Source: Plecoglossus altivelis
Taxonomy: Eukaryota > Chordata > Actinopteri > Osmeriformes > Plecoglossidae
Reading direction: 5' to 3'
Assembly: GCA_036571765.1 (NCBI GenBank)
Contig: BROE01000013.1
Coordinates: forward strand, 4,120,912-4,184,911
DNA length: 64,000 bases
Shown piece by piece: positions 50,641 through 64,000 of this stretch. Each line of letters begins with the position of its first letter. Position 1 is the stretch's first letter. Below the pieces are notes generated by a model, which saw only the letters and a program-made list of their open reading frames with translations, made no database searches and was not told the DNA's origin. Both the position numbers and the translations under genes were made by a program.

Positions 50641-53600
50641 ATGGAGTGGTTTCTAGCACATGCCTCTGCCCCAGTGCCTCACTGCAGCTCCCAGTACGAA
50701 GGCCTTGACATCAAGTTCTTTACAGAAATTGCTGCTGATCACTCCTCTAAATAATGCATCGCTGGGTTTTTGTTATGTGAAAAAAAGTTGTCTTTTAGCC
50801 ATGTTGGTGGGACAGTAATGCCATCTGACAATTGTTCCCTGCAGTCTTGACTGCAGTCCTGCAGACAAGAGGCAAGCTTGGCATGATTGACAAGGACGAA
50901 AAGAAGAGTGATACCATTTATGTTTTTGAATTGTCAACCGCAACCAGGGGATTTGGACATGAATGATGAAACAGTGACTTTGACTACATGAGGTAAAGGA
51001 CTTAAACATGACAAGTGTGATTAAAATATCCAGGAAAGTCACTTAGGCCTCCACAGTGAGAGACAATCTCAATAAGACATTCAATTATTTATAACATCAG
51101 GGAGAGTGGGACCTCTAGTTTCAAGGCCAAATGTATTTCAACCGAAGCTCACGGTTTTGAAGGAATGATTTAGTCACACGTAGTTTAACAAAAACCAATA
51201 ATACTCTTCGGTCAACACTTAACAGAGATTTCAATTGAAAGAGAGAAAGAAAAACGGAAACCTTCAAACAGGACCCCTCGCGCGGCCCCTTTGAAGCTCA
51301 TCTTAATGTTTAATTTCCCCCCGGGGAACACAGTGTTCATCCTGCCTCTACCTTTTAGGCACCCCTCGGCTGCCTTGGCTCTCTACACAGGGTCACTAAC
51401 CAGAGCCATGTTGTTCGGGATAACGCCAGATTATTTGAATCCTTTCCTTATGAGCTTCGGTAGCTGATAGGCGAGCGGAGGCGATATTGAAATTCTGTAG
51501 CTTCTGAGCCATTCTCACGACCGCTGCGATCAAGTTAGTGAGCCGCGGTGGGTTGGCCAAACAGCAGAGCGGCAGAAGTGCACGGACGGCCGCGATGCGA
51601 GGGTACAGATACAGGATCGGCGTTGGTCGCCCTGAGTGAGGGCAACAGTTAAGTGGTACAATGTGCTCAATCCCACAGACTCCTGTTCCCACACACGCTC
51701 TAATGGTACCAGTACTTTGGGCTTCTCTCCAGTCAAATGGCCTTATGCAATCAGCACCATCCTCAACATCTCCAGACTTGGGAATGATCTCATCCCAGCG
51801 CTGTTGTCATGCAGGGGAAGTTGAACTCCACCGCAGACTGTTGGGCCGGACCCAGCCAGTTTCAGACCTCCTGCTAGTCGGTTCAGATGGTTTCAGGGAC
51901 CGGGACCTTGGAGGGAGAAATCTTAGACAACGATTTGCAGAGGCCAGACCTTCTGGGTCCAACTGCTCTCTTTATACCCCAGTGATGTTTCTGAACATGT
52001 AGGTTCTTTGCATGTGAAAAGCAGTAATATGTAATCGCTGATTCAATCCCACTGGGAAAAGCCAGAGTACTTGACTTGTCTACAAAATGAACAGTTTCCA
52101 TGTCAACTGTAGGCTCGTGAGGACATTCAGCAAACAAAACCACAAACGCACAACACACCCCCGACACACATGCCAACGCACACCCACATGCACTGTCCAC
52201 TGTAGCTAAGTTTACTGGTCTGTGAACACAGCAGTAGTGGATGTGAAACGTATCAGTGGCATAGTCACCCTCCCAGCGCCGTGAGCAGCATGGCGCTCGG
52301 ACACCCATACCAGATGCCAAATGCCCTGGGCTCTGAGCAGCCCTGCGAGGGGAACAAACCCAGCGACCAGAGCAGAGAAATAAGCACCTGTCATGTGCCA
52401 AGTGAAGTGTTAAGTGCACAAATTGTGGAGGCGAGGGTGATGTTTCCGCGGGGGTGACAGCTCAAGGTCTGGGTGCCATGTCAGGGCCTGGCAGATCATG
52501 TGGAGCACCCCCCCTCCTCCCCCCCATCTAGTCACGTCCCCCCCTCCCCTCCAGCCCCCCCCCGACGCTGAGGGGCACAATGGCAACTACTATTTACTGG
52601 CTGTCTGCCTCGTTTCCTCACATGCATCCTGGCTGGGCATCGCAGGGCTACGGGGGTGCCCTTCCCCCCCACCCCTCTTTCCGCCTCCCCTCCTCGTGTC
52701 ATCGCTGAGGGGCGGCAGTGGCAAAACAATCTCCAACGAGCATTTAGATCGTTTATTCAGAGCGCCGGGTGTCAGCCGCGAACCAAATTGCCGCCCTGTT
52801 TGCGCGCCTCTCTTCTCCCCTCTCTTCCCTGAGGTTGGGGACGAGCGCGAGATCGTTGAAGGTGTTCTCCTCGGGTGTCTAAAGGGCCTTTCCGGAATCT
52901 AACATTAATGCCACCTGAAGGCCCAACACAGGACAGTGTGAAACTGTGAAATGTATTATAAATTGAGTGAGCCAGGGGCCTGTGGCTGAGAAGCGCTGGT
53001 TGCAGGCCTTGTTATGACTATGGCTGTTTAGGATCATGGGAGTTGACAGTGCACCACTGGCAGCCACGGACTGCACATTCAGCTGGCTGCTTAGACCAAT
53101 GAACAACTGTCACACAGAAAGAGGAATACTTTCCAACAGCGTTTTCAACTGTAAAAAGACTCAAATATAAAGATGGTGGGCTCCTTCCAATGCACTAATA
53201 TCAAATGTACGTGTACGTGTACGTGTGTGATTCAAATGACAAATATTTAAAATGCAATATTAAGCTAAAATGACCAATTACAATTTAGACAGAGAGACGG
53301 GATAGGCATAGAGTAAAAGAGGTAAACGTTTGGTAATGGATTGTTTACAGTTTTTATCTGAATTGATAGGCTATCCTGATCTTAGTTGAAAACATGAGAA
53401 GGGAGAAGAACGCCGTGAGGCGGTCAAAACTTTAACTCATCCACTCTGCTGCCATCTATAGGACGACTGGTGAACTGTTACGACCAGGATTATTAAAACG
53501 TATGTTATGATATTATGCGATCCCATCGCCACCTACTGGAATCTAGAAGATTCGTGGATTCTTTTACAAATAATCAAACGCTACAACGCTTGAAAATTCA

Positions 53601-54359
53601 CAAATATTTCCATAGCCTGTGGAATAGGATGTCCTTGAATACAAAGCCAGAAACTTCAGACAGATTCATTTTTTTGTGAATAGCTTTCAATGATATGTCT
53701 TCATTTCTTTCCTTTTTTTTTTCTTTTTTTTTTTACAAAATTGTAAAACTATTAATCACTATTCCTAGGCCACAGCCAAAAAACTGATTATCGGTTCAAC
53801 GTGTAATTCAAACATGACAAGAAAAAATTATCAACGCAATTTTTGTTCAGGCTAAAAAGTAGATTCCGTTATCAAACATGTATTAAAATAAAAAGTAAAA
53901 CCTGACATACATTTGTAGACTATGATTATCATTATTATTTTTATTTTGCGTCCCCAACTATTGCAGTTAAAAGGTTTGAAACAGGTAGGCTATGAATATT
54001 TCTATTATTTCATCGTTTTTATAAACTACAGACGCACCACATTTCTGCTGTCGTAGTGACGGTGTTGGGAGTGTTAATGCTTGACTTTTATTTTGCTATT
54101 AATCAGTAGCACATGGAGAAACAGGATCGGAATCACTTTAGGATTTTTTACCCGTAACCTATACTGGCTACATACACACATTTTTTGTGCGCGTCAGGAG
54201 AGGCACCGTTACCAGGCCTGTTCCTCGCTTAAATTATTTATTTCCGTGTAAACTGCAGTCTTGCTATCAAAACATTGATGATCGGTAATTCTCCTCTCTG
54301 TTGAGAAGGACGGAAAATCGCCAGTGTATAATCGTATCGTTGGAGTATTCACGGAAAAG
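50641..54359. other. DNA upstream of HDGFL3
   Basis: Mostly unique. C-rich and GC-rich near 52500-52860, AT-rich after 53150, with a GTACGT run at 53206-53228. The last 100-200 bases should contain the HDGFL3 promoter and 5' UTR, but no start site can be identified. Confidence 0.4.
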
Positions 54360-56988
54360 ATGGCTCGACCACGGCCGCGGGAGTACAAGGCAGGAGATTT
54401 GGTTTTTGCCAAAATGAAAGGATACCCACACTGGCCGGCGAGGGTGAGTATGTGATGCAGCCGAGCTGAAAAGAAGGGAGGCGGGGTTGCCTAAGACAAT
54501 ACCACCGATGCTTTGGGACGAATGCTATGGAGCTTACCTCCTGTTTTACCATGCTTTAATGCCGTACCAGTTACACCTTTGCACGCCATCAACGTATTCC
54601 TGACCTCTTATACATTTAGTCATACTTCCAAGTCAGATCCTATGGTCAATTTGAAAAGACGTTTCGTAGCTAACATCTACGACAGGAAAATGTGGGTTGT
54701 AATAGAGTGGCACGCTGTAGGTAGGGCACCTCGTACTTTGTAGCCTGTAGTTCATTTCCACAATACACTAGATTTCCAAAGGCTTTAAAGAATTACTAGA
54801 AGGTGCACCGCGGTGAGCTAATTAGCTTGTAAGGTAGCCTTCTTCTCTCAGTAGTCTATTGGAATAGTGATTACTAGATGAGCACTTGACCCTATATAAC
54901 CGCGTAATCCCTCGTTGGAATGAGAATGATTCTGAATGAAACTATAATGTTTCTTGCAGTACACGCTTGTTACATTGTTAAAATGGCAGGAATGAAGCAA
55001 CTGTAGGCTAACTCAAACATGTGACAGGCTGCTTAGTTTCCCAGGGGAGATACAGTAGGATTGTGTTTGTTTCTTACAGATTGATGAACTTCCCGAAGGA
55101 GCAGTCAAGCCCCCGGCTAATAAATATCCAATATTTTTCTTCGGAACTCATGAAACGTAAGCACGCTCGCGTTTTAAGGCCTTGGGACGCCATAATAAAC
55201 ATTTTCCATTCATTTCCAATCATCTGTTTGGGGAAAACAGAAAGGTACACATATGGTTATTTATTCTATTTCTCTCCCTCAGTGCTTTTTTGGGGCCTAA
55301 AGACCTCCTGCCCTACAAGGAGTACAAAGACAAATTCGGCAAATCCAACAAAAGGAAAGGCTTCAACGAAGGCTTGTGGGAGATCGAGAACAACCCTGGG
55401 GTCAAGTTCACCGGCTATCAGGTCAACCTGGATCCATCCTTACGGCCTCATGTCCTGCAGATCGCCAGCCTGTTTTCTTAACCAATAAGGAAGTGTGTTT
55501 GTGTCCAAAAACAGGCCATTCAGCAACAGAGCTCCTCTGAGACAGAGGGAGAAGGCGGCAACACAGCCGACGGCAGCAGCGAGGGAGAGGAGGGAGACTC
55601 TATAGGGGAGGAGAACGACCAGGGCAAAGAGAAGGGAGACAAGACTGCCTCCAAACGGAAAAACACGTCCGCTTCCAAGGTACCTCCCTGACTGGTACCT
55701 CCCTGACTGGTACCTCCCTGACTGGTACCTCCCTAACTGGTACCCCATCCTGACTGGTATGGTCAGGGTGGTACCTGAGGGGGGAGGGGGGTCTACAGGG
55801 TGACAGTGACGCCCGTGGGCCGACCACCTCCCTCAGTGACCTTGTAGAGGCATCTTGTCTTGAGGGTTCTGGGAGTCCGGTGGTCGTGGAATGGCGTTCA
55901 TCCAACCTACTGTCACCTTCTGTTCGTATGCAGGGTCTCATTAGTACAAATGCGTGGGCTGTTATCGAAGGCCTCTGTGTTGGGTGGTGTGTGAGGGTGC
56001 TGGTGTTGAATGTGAGCCTGTATGGGATGTGCTTCACAGCTTCAAGTGTGCTAGCATGAGCAGAGCAGTAGTAAGGGGGTGGGTTGTAGGCAGACGAAGC
56101 ACTGTAGATCGAGGCAGGTTGAAAAAGTCACCCACAGCCCAGCTACCCACTCCTTGCTTAGCAACCGCTGTTGCCTAGCAACTGCAGGGGCTCCATTACG
56201 CAGGCACATGCAGGACATCCACCGGAATGTTGCTCCGCTTGCCGTTGCTACGGCTGCATTGCTGCAATGGATCATCCAGCTTCAACACCCTCCTATCTCT
56301 TTAGTTAGTTTCCCCAGAAGAGTGTTTGCTGTAGTCTGTCTCTTACATAAGTACTACATAAGTGTTGCACTCCTATCACTGTGGTTTGAAACCATGAAAT
56401 GCAATGGGCAAACACAGGGCCGTCATTCAACGGTGGAATGAACAATATGGAGTATGTAAATGATTAGCACGTTGTACATAAAGCGGTCCTCTGCAGACTC
56501 AAGGTGTTTGACGTTGCTTTTTCTGCGCTCGTCCCAGAAGTCATCGAAGTTGTCCCGGATCTCGTCCGGCGAGGAGGACTTGGATAAGGACGGGAAGCAG
56601 GAAGACCAGAGGAGCGTGTCCGAGGCCGGAGACGCCGACAACGACATCATCCAGAACACCACGGACAGCAAGGTGACCAATCACACGCTCGACTGGCCCC
56701 TTGCAGTACCCATATAAATCCACTAGGGGGATTCCTTGCACACAACAGTAGTCTCATCAGAATCAGAATAGGTTTTTATTGCCATGTATATTCACACAAT
56801 CGCAGGATTTACAGTGGCATGAAGGTGTTTGTGAGTGTTTATCGCTTGCTAGCACATGCCAGGTTGTTAGCACAGGATTGAGACGTCAGCGTGCCTCCTT
56901 TTCCCAGCCAGCGACGCTTCGTACATAGTCACATGAGTTCTTGTTGTCTATTCTCTTCCAGAACCAGTTGCTCAGAGAAGAACACTAG
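54360..56988 (+). CDS. hdgfl3: HDGF-like 3 (hepatoma-derived growth factor-related protein 3), complete
   Basis: This family of nuclear proteins binds methylated nucleosomes and DNA through an N-terminal PWWP domain; HDGFL3 is linked to neurite growth and microtubule binding. Six coding exons join in frame: 54360-54443, 55080-55156, 55283-55421, 55515-55679, 56538-56672 and 56962-56988, giving 208 aa (human about 203). Residues 1-28 start [20 protein letters not shown] and contain the PHWP form of the PWWP motif. Exons 2-3 finish the domain ([39 protein letters not shown]). Exons 4-5 encode an acidic, Lys/Ser-rich tail with [15 protein letters not shown], as in the human protein. The last exon (NQLLREEH, stop) differs from the human end and is the least certain part. 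Intron 3 is only 93 bp with a weak GTCAAC donor. Confidence 0.95.
55679..55760 (+). repeat. 15-bp tandem repeat starting at the HDGFL3 exon 4 donor
   Basis: GGTACCTCCCTGACT repeats at 55679, 55694, 55709, 55724 and (diverged) 55739. The first copy contains the natural donor (AAG|GTACCT), so each later copy carries another GTACCT. Read-through hits TGA in the first unit. Confidence 0.9.
56757..56830 (+). mobile_element. Possible LINE 3'-end fragment in HDGFL3 intron 5
   Basis: TCAGAATCAGAATAGGTTTT followed by TATTGCCATGTATATTCACA resembles the 'AATCAGAAT..CTTTATTGgCCATGT' sequence repeated in many fish genomes, which I take to be a LINE 3' end. The assignment rests on recalled consensus only. 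It is sense to HDGFL3 and lies 85 bases after the exon 5 donor. Confidence 0.4.
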
Positions 56989-58230
56989 GACTGCCTACAG
57001 GAAGAGATTCATCGACCCGGGACAGGAAGTGATTCATTGTAGCCTTGATATTAGAATGGTGAAACTTACCCCCTCAGTTACACAACCGTCATTCCTTTCC
57101 ACCACTAACAGCACCATAGTTCATCCAGACCGCATATGTCCTGACTCTAGCCTCTGTGTCTGCGCACTCACTCACCTGCCATATCTACACGGACCTATCG
57201 GAGCTCCTGTCTAAGGCTTACGGCCAATGACTGTCCTTCAATTAGTGTTCCAGAACCCACCTCATACCGTATCCAAACACAGTGTAAGATAACCATCAAT
57301 CAATATTTATACTGACCCCTCGCCTACACCACTGACCCTAATGATGACTTGTCACCAGGTGTAAGTTAACAGTGTCGTTTGATAAGACTGCCATGAATAT
57401 ACAGTGTGTACTCTATAGCGATCTATGATATATGTTGGTTATAAAAGTGTGCTAATACCTCTTATTGTAGCTTCAGATTGCTTTTCTGGGGGAGGGAGGG
57501 GAAGGATTGGTTTTCCAAACTGAATTTCCGTTCGTCGAACATGATCCACGTCATTCGCTATCTGTTACTCTTTTATGTAACCTGAAAAGAAGAATGGACC
57601 AACGTAGATAAGTCTATAAAGTGTTTGTATCTAAATATTATCTATATAGTTTCATTTTGCTGTAGAATATAGCAGCACTATTCTACTGGACGGCTCTAAG
57701 TATCTGCATACATCTGATTTTCTGTGCCCGTGAAATGATTCACTGTACATTTTAAAGCTATTTTATAGGTAGGTATTTTATATGTGTAGCATGTTCCAAC
57801 TTGTTTCTTTTTACATTTACACACCTGCAGCTGTACAGACCTGAATAACATTCACAAAAGCCTGTTCTACAGTATACAGATTGTCTCACGACATGCAAAC
57901 TGTGTTGCAGAACACCAGCCTGGCTAATAGAGAGTGCAGTTTGGCACCAAGGGGATTTGTCCCCCGTACTCCAGTCTTACAGCCAGTTGCATTTCGCTTT
58001 CTCGTATCTCTTCTCATGTCTTCATGAGATATTGTATTTATTTTTTTGGATAGTTGATTAAAGCACTGTGTGATATGTAATCCTCATACAATTTTATTTT
58101 TGTTACCTTTCGATCTTTGTTAAGCACGTAATTTGAACATATTTTACATTTTCAAGGTTTGTAGTTTAATGTAAACTGTTTTGCTGTTTATGGATAACTT
58201 TTACAGAATAAAGTCATTGGAATGCAATCT
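56989..58230 (+). other. hdgfl3: HDGFL3 3' untranslated region
   Basis: About 1.2 kb follows the stop codon without any plausible coding exon. It is AU-rich with long T runs. It ends shortly after a canonical AATAAA at 58207-58212. The length is inferred from that signal only. Confidence 0.6.
58207..58212 (+). terminator. AATAAA polyadenylation signal of HDGFL3
   Basis: Canonical hexamer at the end of the AU-rich stretch after the HDGFL3 stop, and before the convergent TM6SF1 gene. A G/T-rich stretch (gtctcgttttgactcacg) follows within about 30 bases, as expected of a cleavage and polyadenylation site. Confidence 0.65.
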
Positions 58231-58307
58231 AAGTCTCGTTTTGACTCACGTTTTAACTGATACAAAGTCATAAAATCTGTGATGTGTGGCTTTGCACAGT
58301 ATACACA

Positions 58308-58313
58308 TTTAAT
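58308..58313 (-). terminator. Possible polyadenylation signal of TM6SF1 (ATTAAA)
   Basis: ATTAAA on the minus strand, about 500 bases past the TM6SF1 stop and 95 bases from the HDGFL3 signal. Other AATAAA hexamers on the minus strand (about 58093-58098) would make the two 3' UTRs overlap. The choice is uncertain. Confidence 0.3.
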
Positions 58314-58387
58314 GCATCCATTACTGAATCCGATTAGCTGATTGCATAGATGTATCTATCTATACATCCTATTATCTATAGCCACTT

Positions 58388-58406
58388 ACAACAGAGGGCG
58401 CTACAG
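58388..58406 (+). promoter_or_regulatory. CTCF-like site between convergent HDGFL3 and TM6SF1
   Basis: ACAACAGAGGGCGCTACAG fits the CTCF core (CCASYAGRKGGCRS) except at the first bases. Motif inspection only. Confidence 0.35.
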
Positions 58407-58806
58407 TCTGGCCATCAACCTAACGTTCAGTTTCGTTTTGGAGAAAGGGAATGTTTTAACACAGGGAAAGTGGAGTGGATAAGCAACGTCAAATATCTCA
58501 CTACCTTAACCAGCCTCTTATGAAAATCCTGATGCGATGCTATGCTCTTCATCTTCATCTACAACAATATTAGCTTATGCTTATAACTGGCCCTCTACTC
58601 TAGTCAGACGAACATAACTAGCTGGTCAGATTGTGATGCTCACTGTAGAACATTTCATAAACAAAATTTGTTGGTATACATTCAAAGCCTTCTTAGATCT
58701 GATCAACTATTATCCAATAAATTAATCTCACTCACCTCTGTCTATCGCTGACTCAGTCACCACCCCTGCTCCCTCCCTCCTCTCTCCCTCCCCCCCCCAC
58801 TCTCTA

Positions 58807-62617
<3,811 letters not shown>

Positions 62618-63307
62618 TGCTAATTGCTTTTACGTTTAGGAACTCAGAATATTAAATACACCAGTAAAGTTTAAATTGCACAGCATTCAAACTAGAAAAC
62701 TAAAAGCGCTAAATATGACAGCATCGCCTTGACGTAGAACACGGGCACTTCATTCGTGCACGCTGTCCAGACACACGCACCCCTCTCTAGACAACAAGGA
62801 AAAAGCTGTATGTGTACATCAGATTAGGTGTTTATGACAGGTGCATATGACTAGTGAGATAACGTCTTCAGAACAAAAGGGGTTATGTTAGGTTATCAAA
62901 CAGCCATATTGCACATACTTGAAATAACAGAATTGGTGAGCGTTGAAAGACCACTTTATCCCATTACAGTCTCTCCGTCCGAACACATTTTTTGCTTATA
63001 CATTATCTGTCATGCAGCGGATCTTTTTGCTCTTAACTGATAGATGAAATACTGCCTTCTAGTGGGTGTTTAGAAAACACAATATGAGTATAAAAATAGA
63101 TCCATCGATCGCAACACAGGAAGACGCGTCAACCACGGAAGTGTGCGTCATTTCTGGATTGCGAAAAGCAAGTAAACAACAAGACAAAGTGATGGTCGGT
63201 TCTACTGGTAAAACCTGATAATATACGGTCAATGTGACCCATTCACATCGTAGACGTTGGACCGTGTCGACGTGATAATACTTCCGTAACATAACCGTAA
63301 AAACACA
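62618..63307. promoter_or_regulatory. Shared divergent promoter region of TM6SF1 and BTBD1
   Basis: The 690 bases between the two head-to-head start codons contain both 5' UTRs and promoters. Near BTBD1 there are two ETS-like sites, ACGGAAGTG (63135-63143) and ACTTCCG (63280-63286), plus an adjoining CRE/ATF-like TGCGTCAT (63144-63151). No TATA box stands out. Transcription starts cannot be placed from sequence alone. Confidence 0.5.
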
Positions 63308-64000
63308 ATGGCAACAGGAGGTGGTGGTGATGGACCCGCATCAAATTTTGAAGGACAAGCATCCAATTTCGCTCGTTCTGGAGCGGGCAGGAACGTCGCA
63401 GCGGTGTCGAATGCACCGGTCGGCGTCGCAGCAGCACCGATTTCACCGCCGTCGGTGGGCCTACACAGGGAGCCTATGTACAACTGGCAAGCAACGAAAA
63501 GCTCGCTGAAAGAGCGCTTTGCGTTTCTTTTCAACAATGAACTACTGAGTGACGTAAGGTTTATTGTTGGGAAAGGTAGACAGGCACAGAGAATACCAGC
63601 CCACAAATTCGTTCTAGCTGCAGGTAGTGCTGTTTTCGACGCCATGTTTAACGGCGGTATGGCCACAACGTCGGCTGAAATAGAGTTACCCGATGTTGAA
63701 CCAGCTGCCTTCCTCGCTCTGCTAAGGTAAACAAACGGGATGACAATTCTTAACGTTTGTCAGTTTGATCTGAACAATGACGACCTGTTCCGACCAGACG
63801 CATCCATGCCATTCTCAGTCTGTAAAAAAACAACTTCCACATAATATACAGTGTGTATGTTTACAGCCTTAGTCATTTCTATTTGAAGTACTGAACTTGT
63901 TCTGACTGGCTTCATTGTGCCCTTGGGCGTGTCCCTCCTGGTCTAGGTTCCTGTATTCTGACGAGGTCCACATTGGGCCAGAGACTGTGATGACCACTCT
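63308..64000 (+). CDS. btbd1: BTB domain-containing protein 1, first exons (3' truncated by window)
   Basis: BTBD1 is a BTB-BACK-PHR protein that binds DNA topoisomerase I and TRIM5-delta and can act as a CUL3 substrate adaptor. Exon 1 (63308-63726) encodes 139 codons plus two bases: a Gly/Ala/Ser-rich leader of about 50 residues, then [20 protein letters not shown] and the start of the BTB fold ([46 protein letters not shown]). Donor is GTAAAC at 63727. Exon 2 starts at 63947 after TAG, completes the split Arg codon and reads [18 protein letters not shown] to the window end. The core is nearly identical to human BTBD1, and the leader differs from the Pro-rich mammalian one. The first ATG in this open frame is used. 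BTBD2 is the only close alternative; the neighbours favour BTBD1. Confidence 0.93.

Noticed and set aside
49584..50754. Three overlapping plus frames of 227-374 codons, Cys/Val/Tyr-rich
   Set aside because: Produced by a stop-free 20-bp minisatellite open in all frames; no domain, no splice or start context.
55021..55488. A 155-codon plus frame over HDGFL3 exon 3
   Set aside because: Its left part runs through introns in the wrong frame for exons 2-3, and the real PWWP frame is the overlapping one. It is a shadow frame.
58740..58806. TM6SF1 coding beyond the called stop
   Set aside because: The frame ends at TGA (58809-58807) right after NKKSE, near the expected length; the C/T-rich sequence beyond is 3' UTR.

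Overview
The window is vertebrate nuclear DNA, almost certainly from a ray-finned (probably teleost) fish. Genes are split into short exons with GT-AG introns. The gene order BNC1 - HDGFL3 - TM6SF1 - BTBD1 matches, from memory, a block on human chromosome 15q25. The DNA is very rich in CA/GT and GA/CT microsatellites and short-unit minisatellites, and it carries a tRNA-derived SINE of a kind seen in fish. The species cannot be named from the sequence.

Layout: positions 308-10147 hold the first three coding exons of BNC1 (basonuclin 1) on the minus strand, with a roughly 9.3 kb first intron full of simple repeats. Positions 10148-54359 are about 44 kb of intergenic DNA between the divergent BNC1 and HDGFL3 starts. 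This stretch holds many minisatellites, a SINE, an assembly gap (39714-39816), an error-like degraded tandem copy (11.81-12.47 kb), an abnormal block (34.6-36.4 kb), and one possible unknown minus-strand exon or promoter (33.02-33.27 kb). Positions 54360-58230 hold a complete HDGFL3 gene (plus strand, six coding exons, PWWP domain). Positions 58807-62617 hold TM6SF1 (minus strand), convergent with HDGFL3; eight coding exons are clear, a ninth is partly recognisable and one is missing or degraded. Positions 63308-64000 hold the start of BTBD1 (plus strand), head to head with TM6SF1 across about 0.7 kb.

The four genes do not form one pathway: an epithelial/germ-cell zinc-finger factor, a chromatin-reader growth-factor relative, a polytopic membrane protein and a BTB adaptor. 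What unites the locus is conserved linkage. Its most unusual trait is how tandem repeats sit on splice sites: a 27-bp repeat copies the end of a TM6SF1 exon with its donor five times in an open frame, a 15-bp repeat begins at the HDGFL3 exon 4 donor, and complementary CA/TG runs bracket the 142-bp BNC1 intron 2. No CRISPR array, operon, rRNA gene, functional tRNA gene or virus was seen, and no wholly new multi-gene system.
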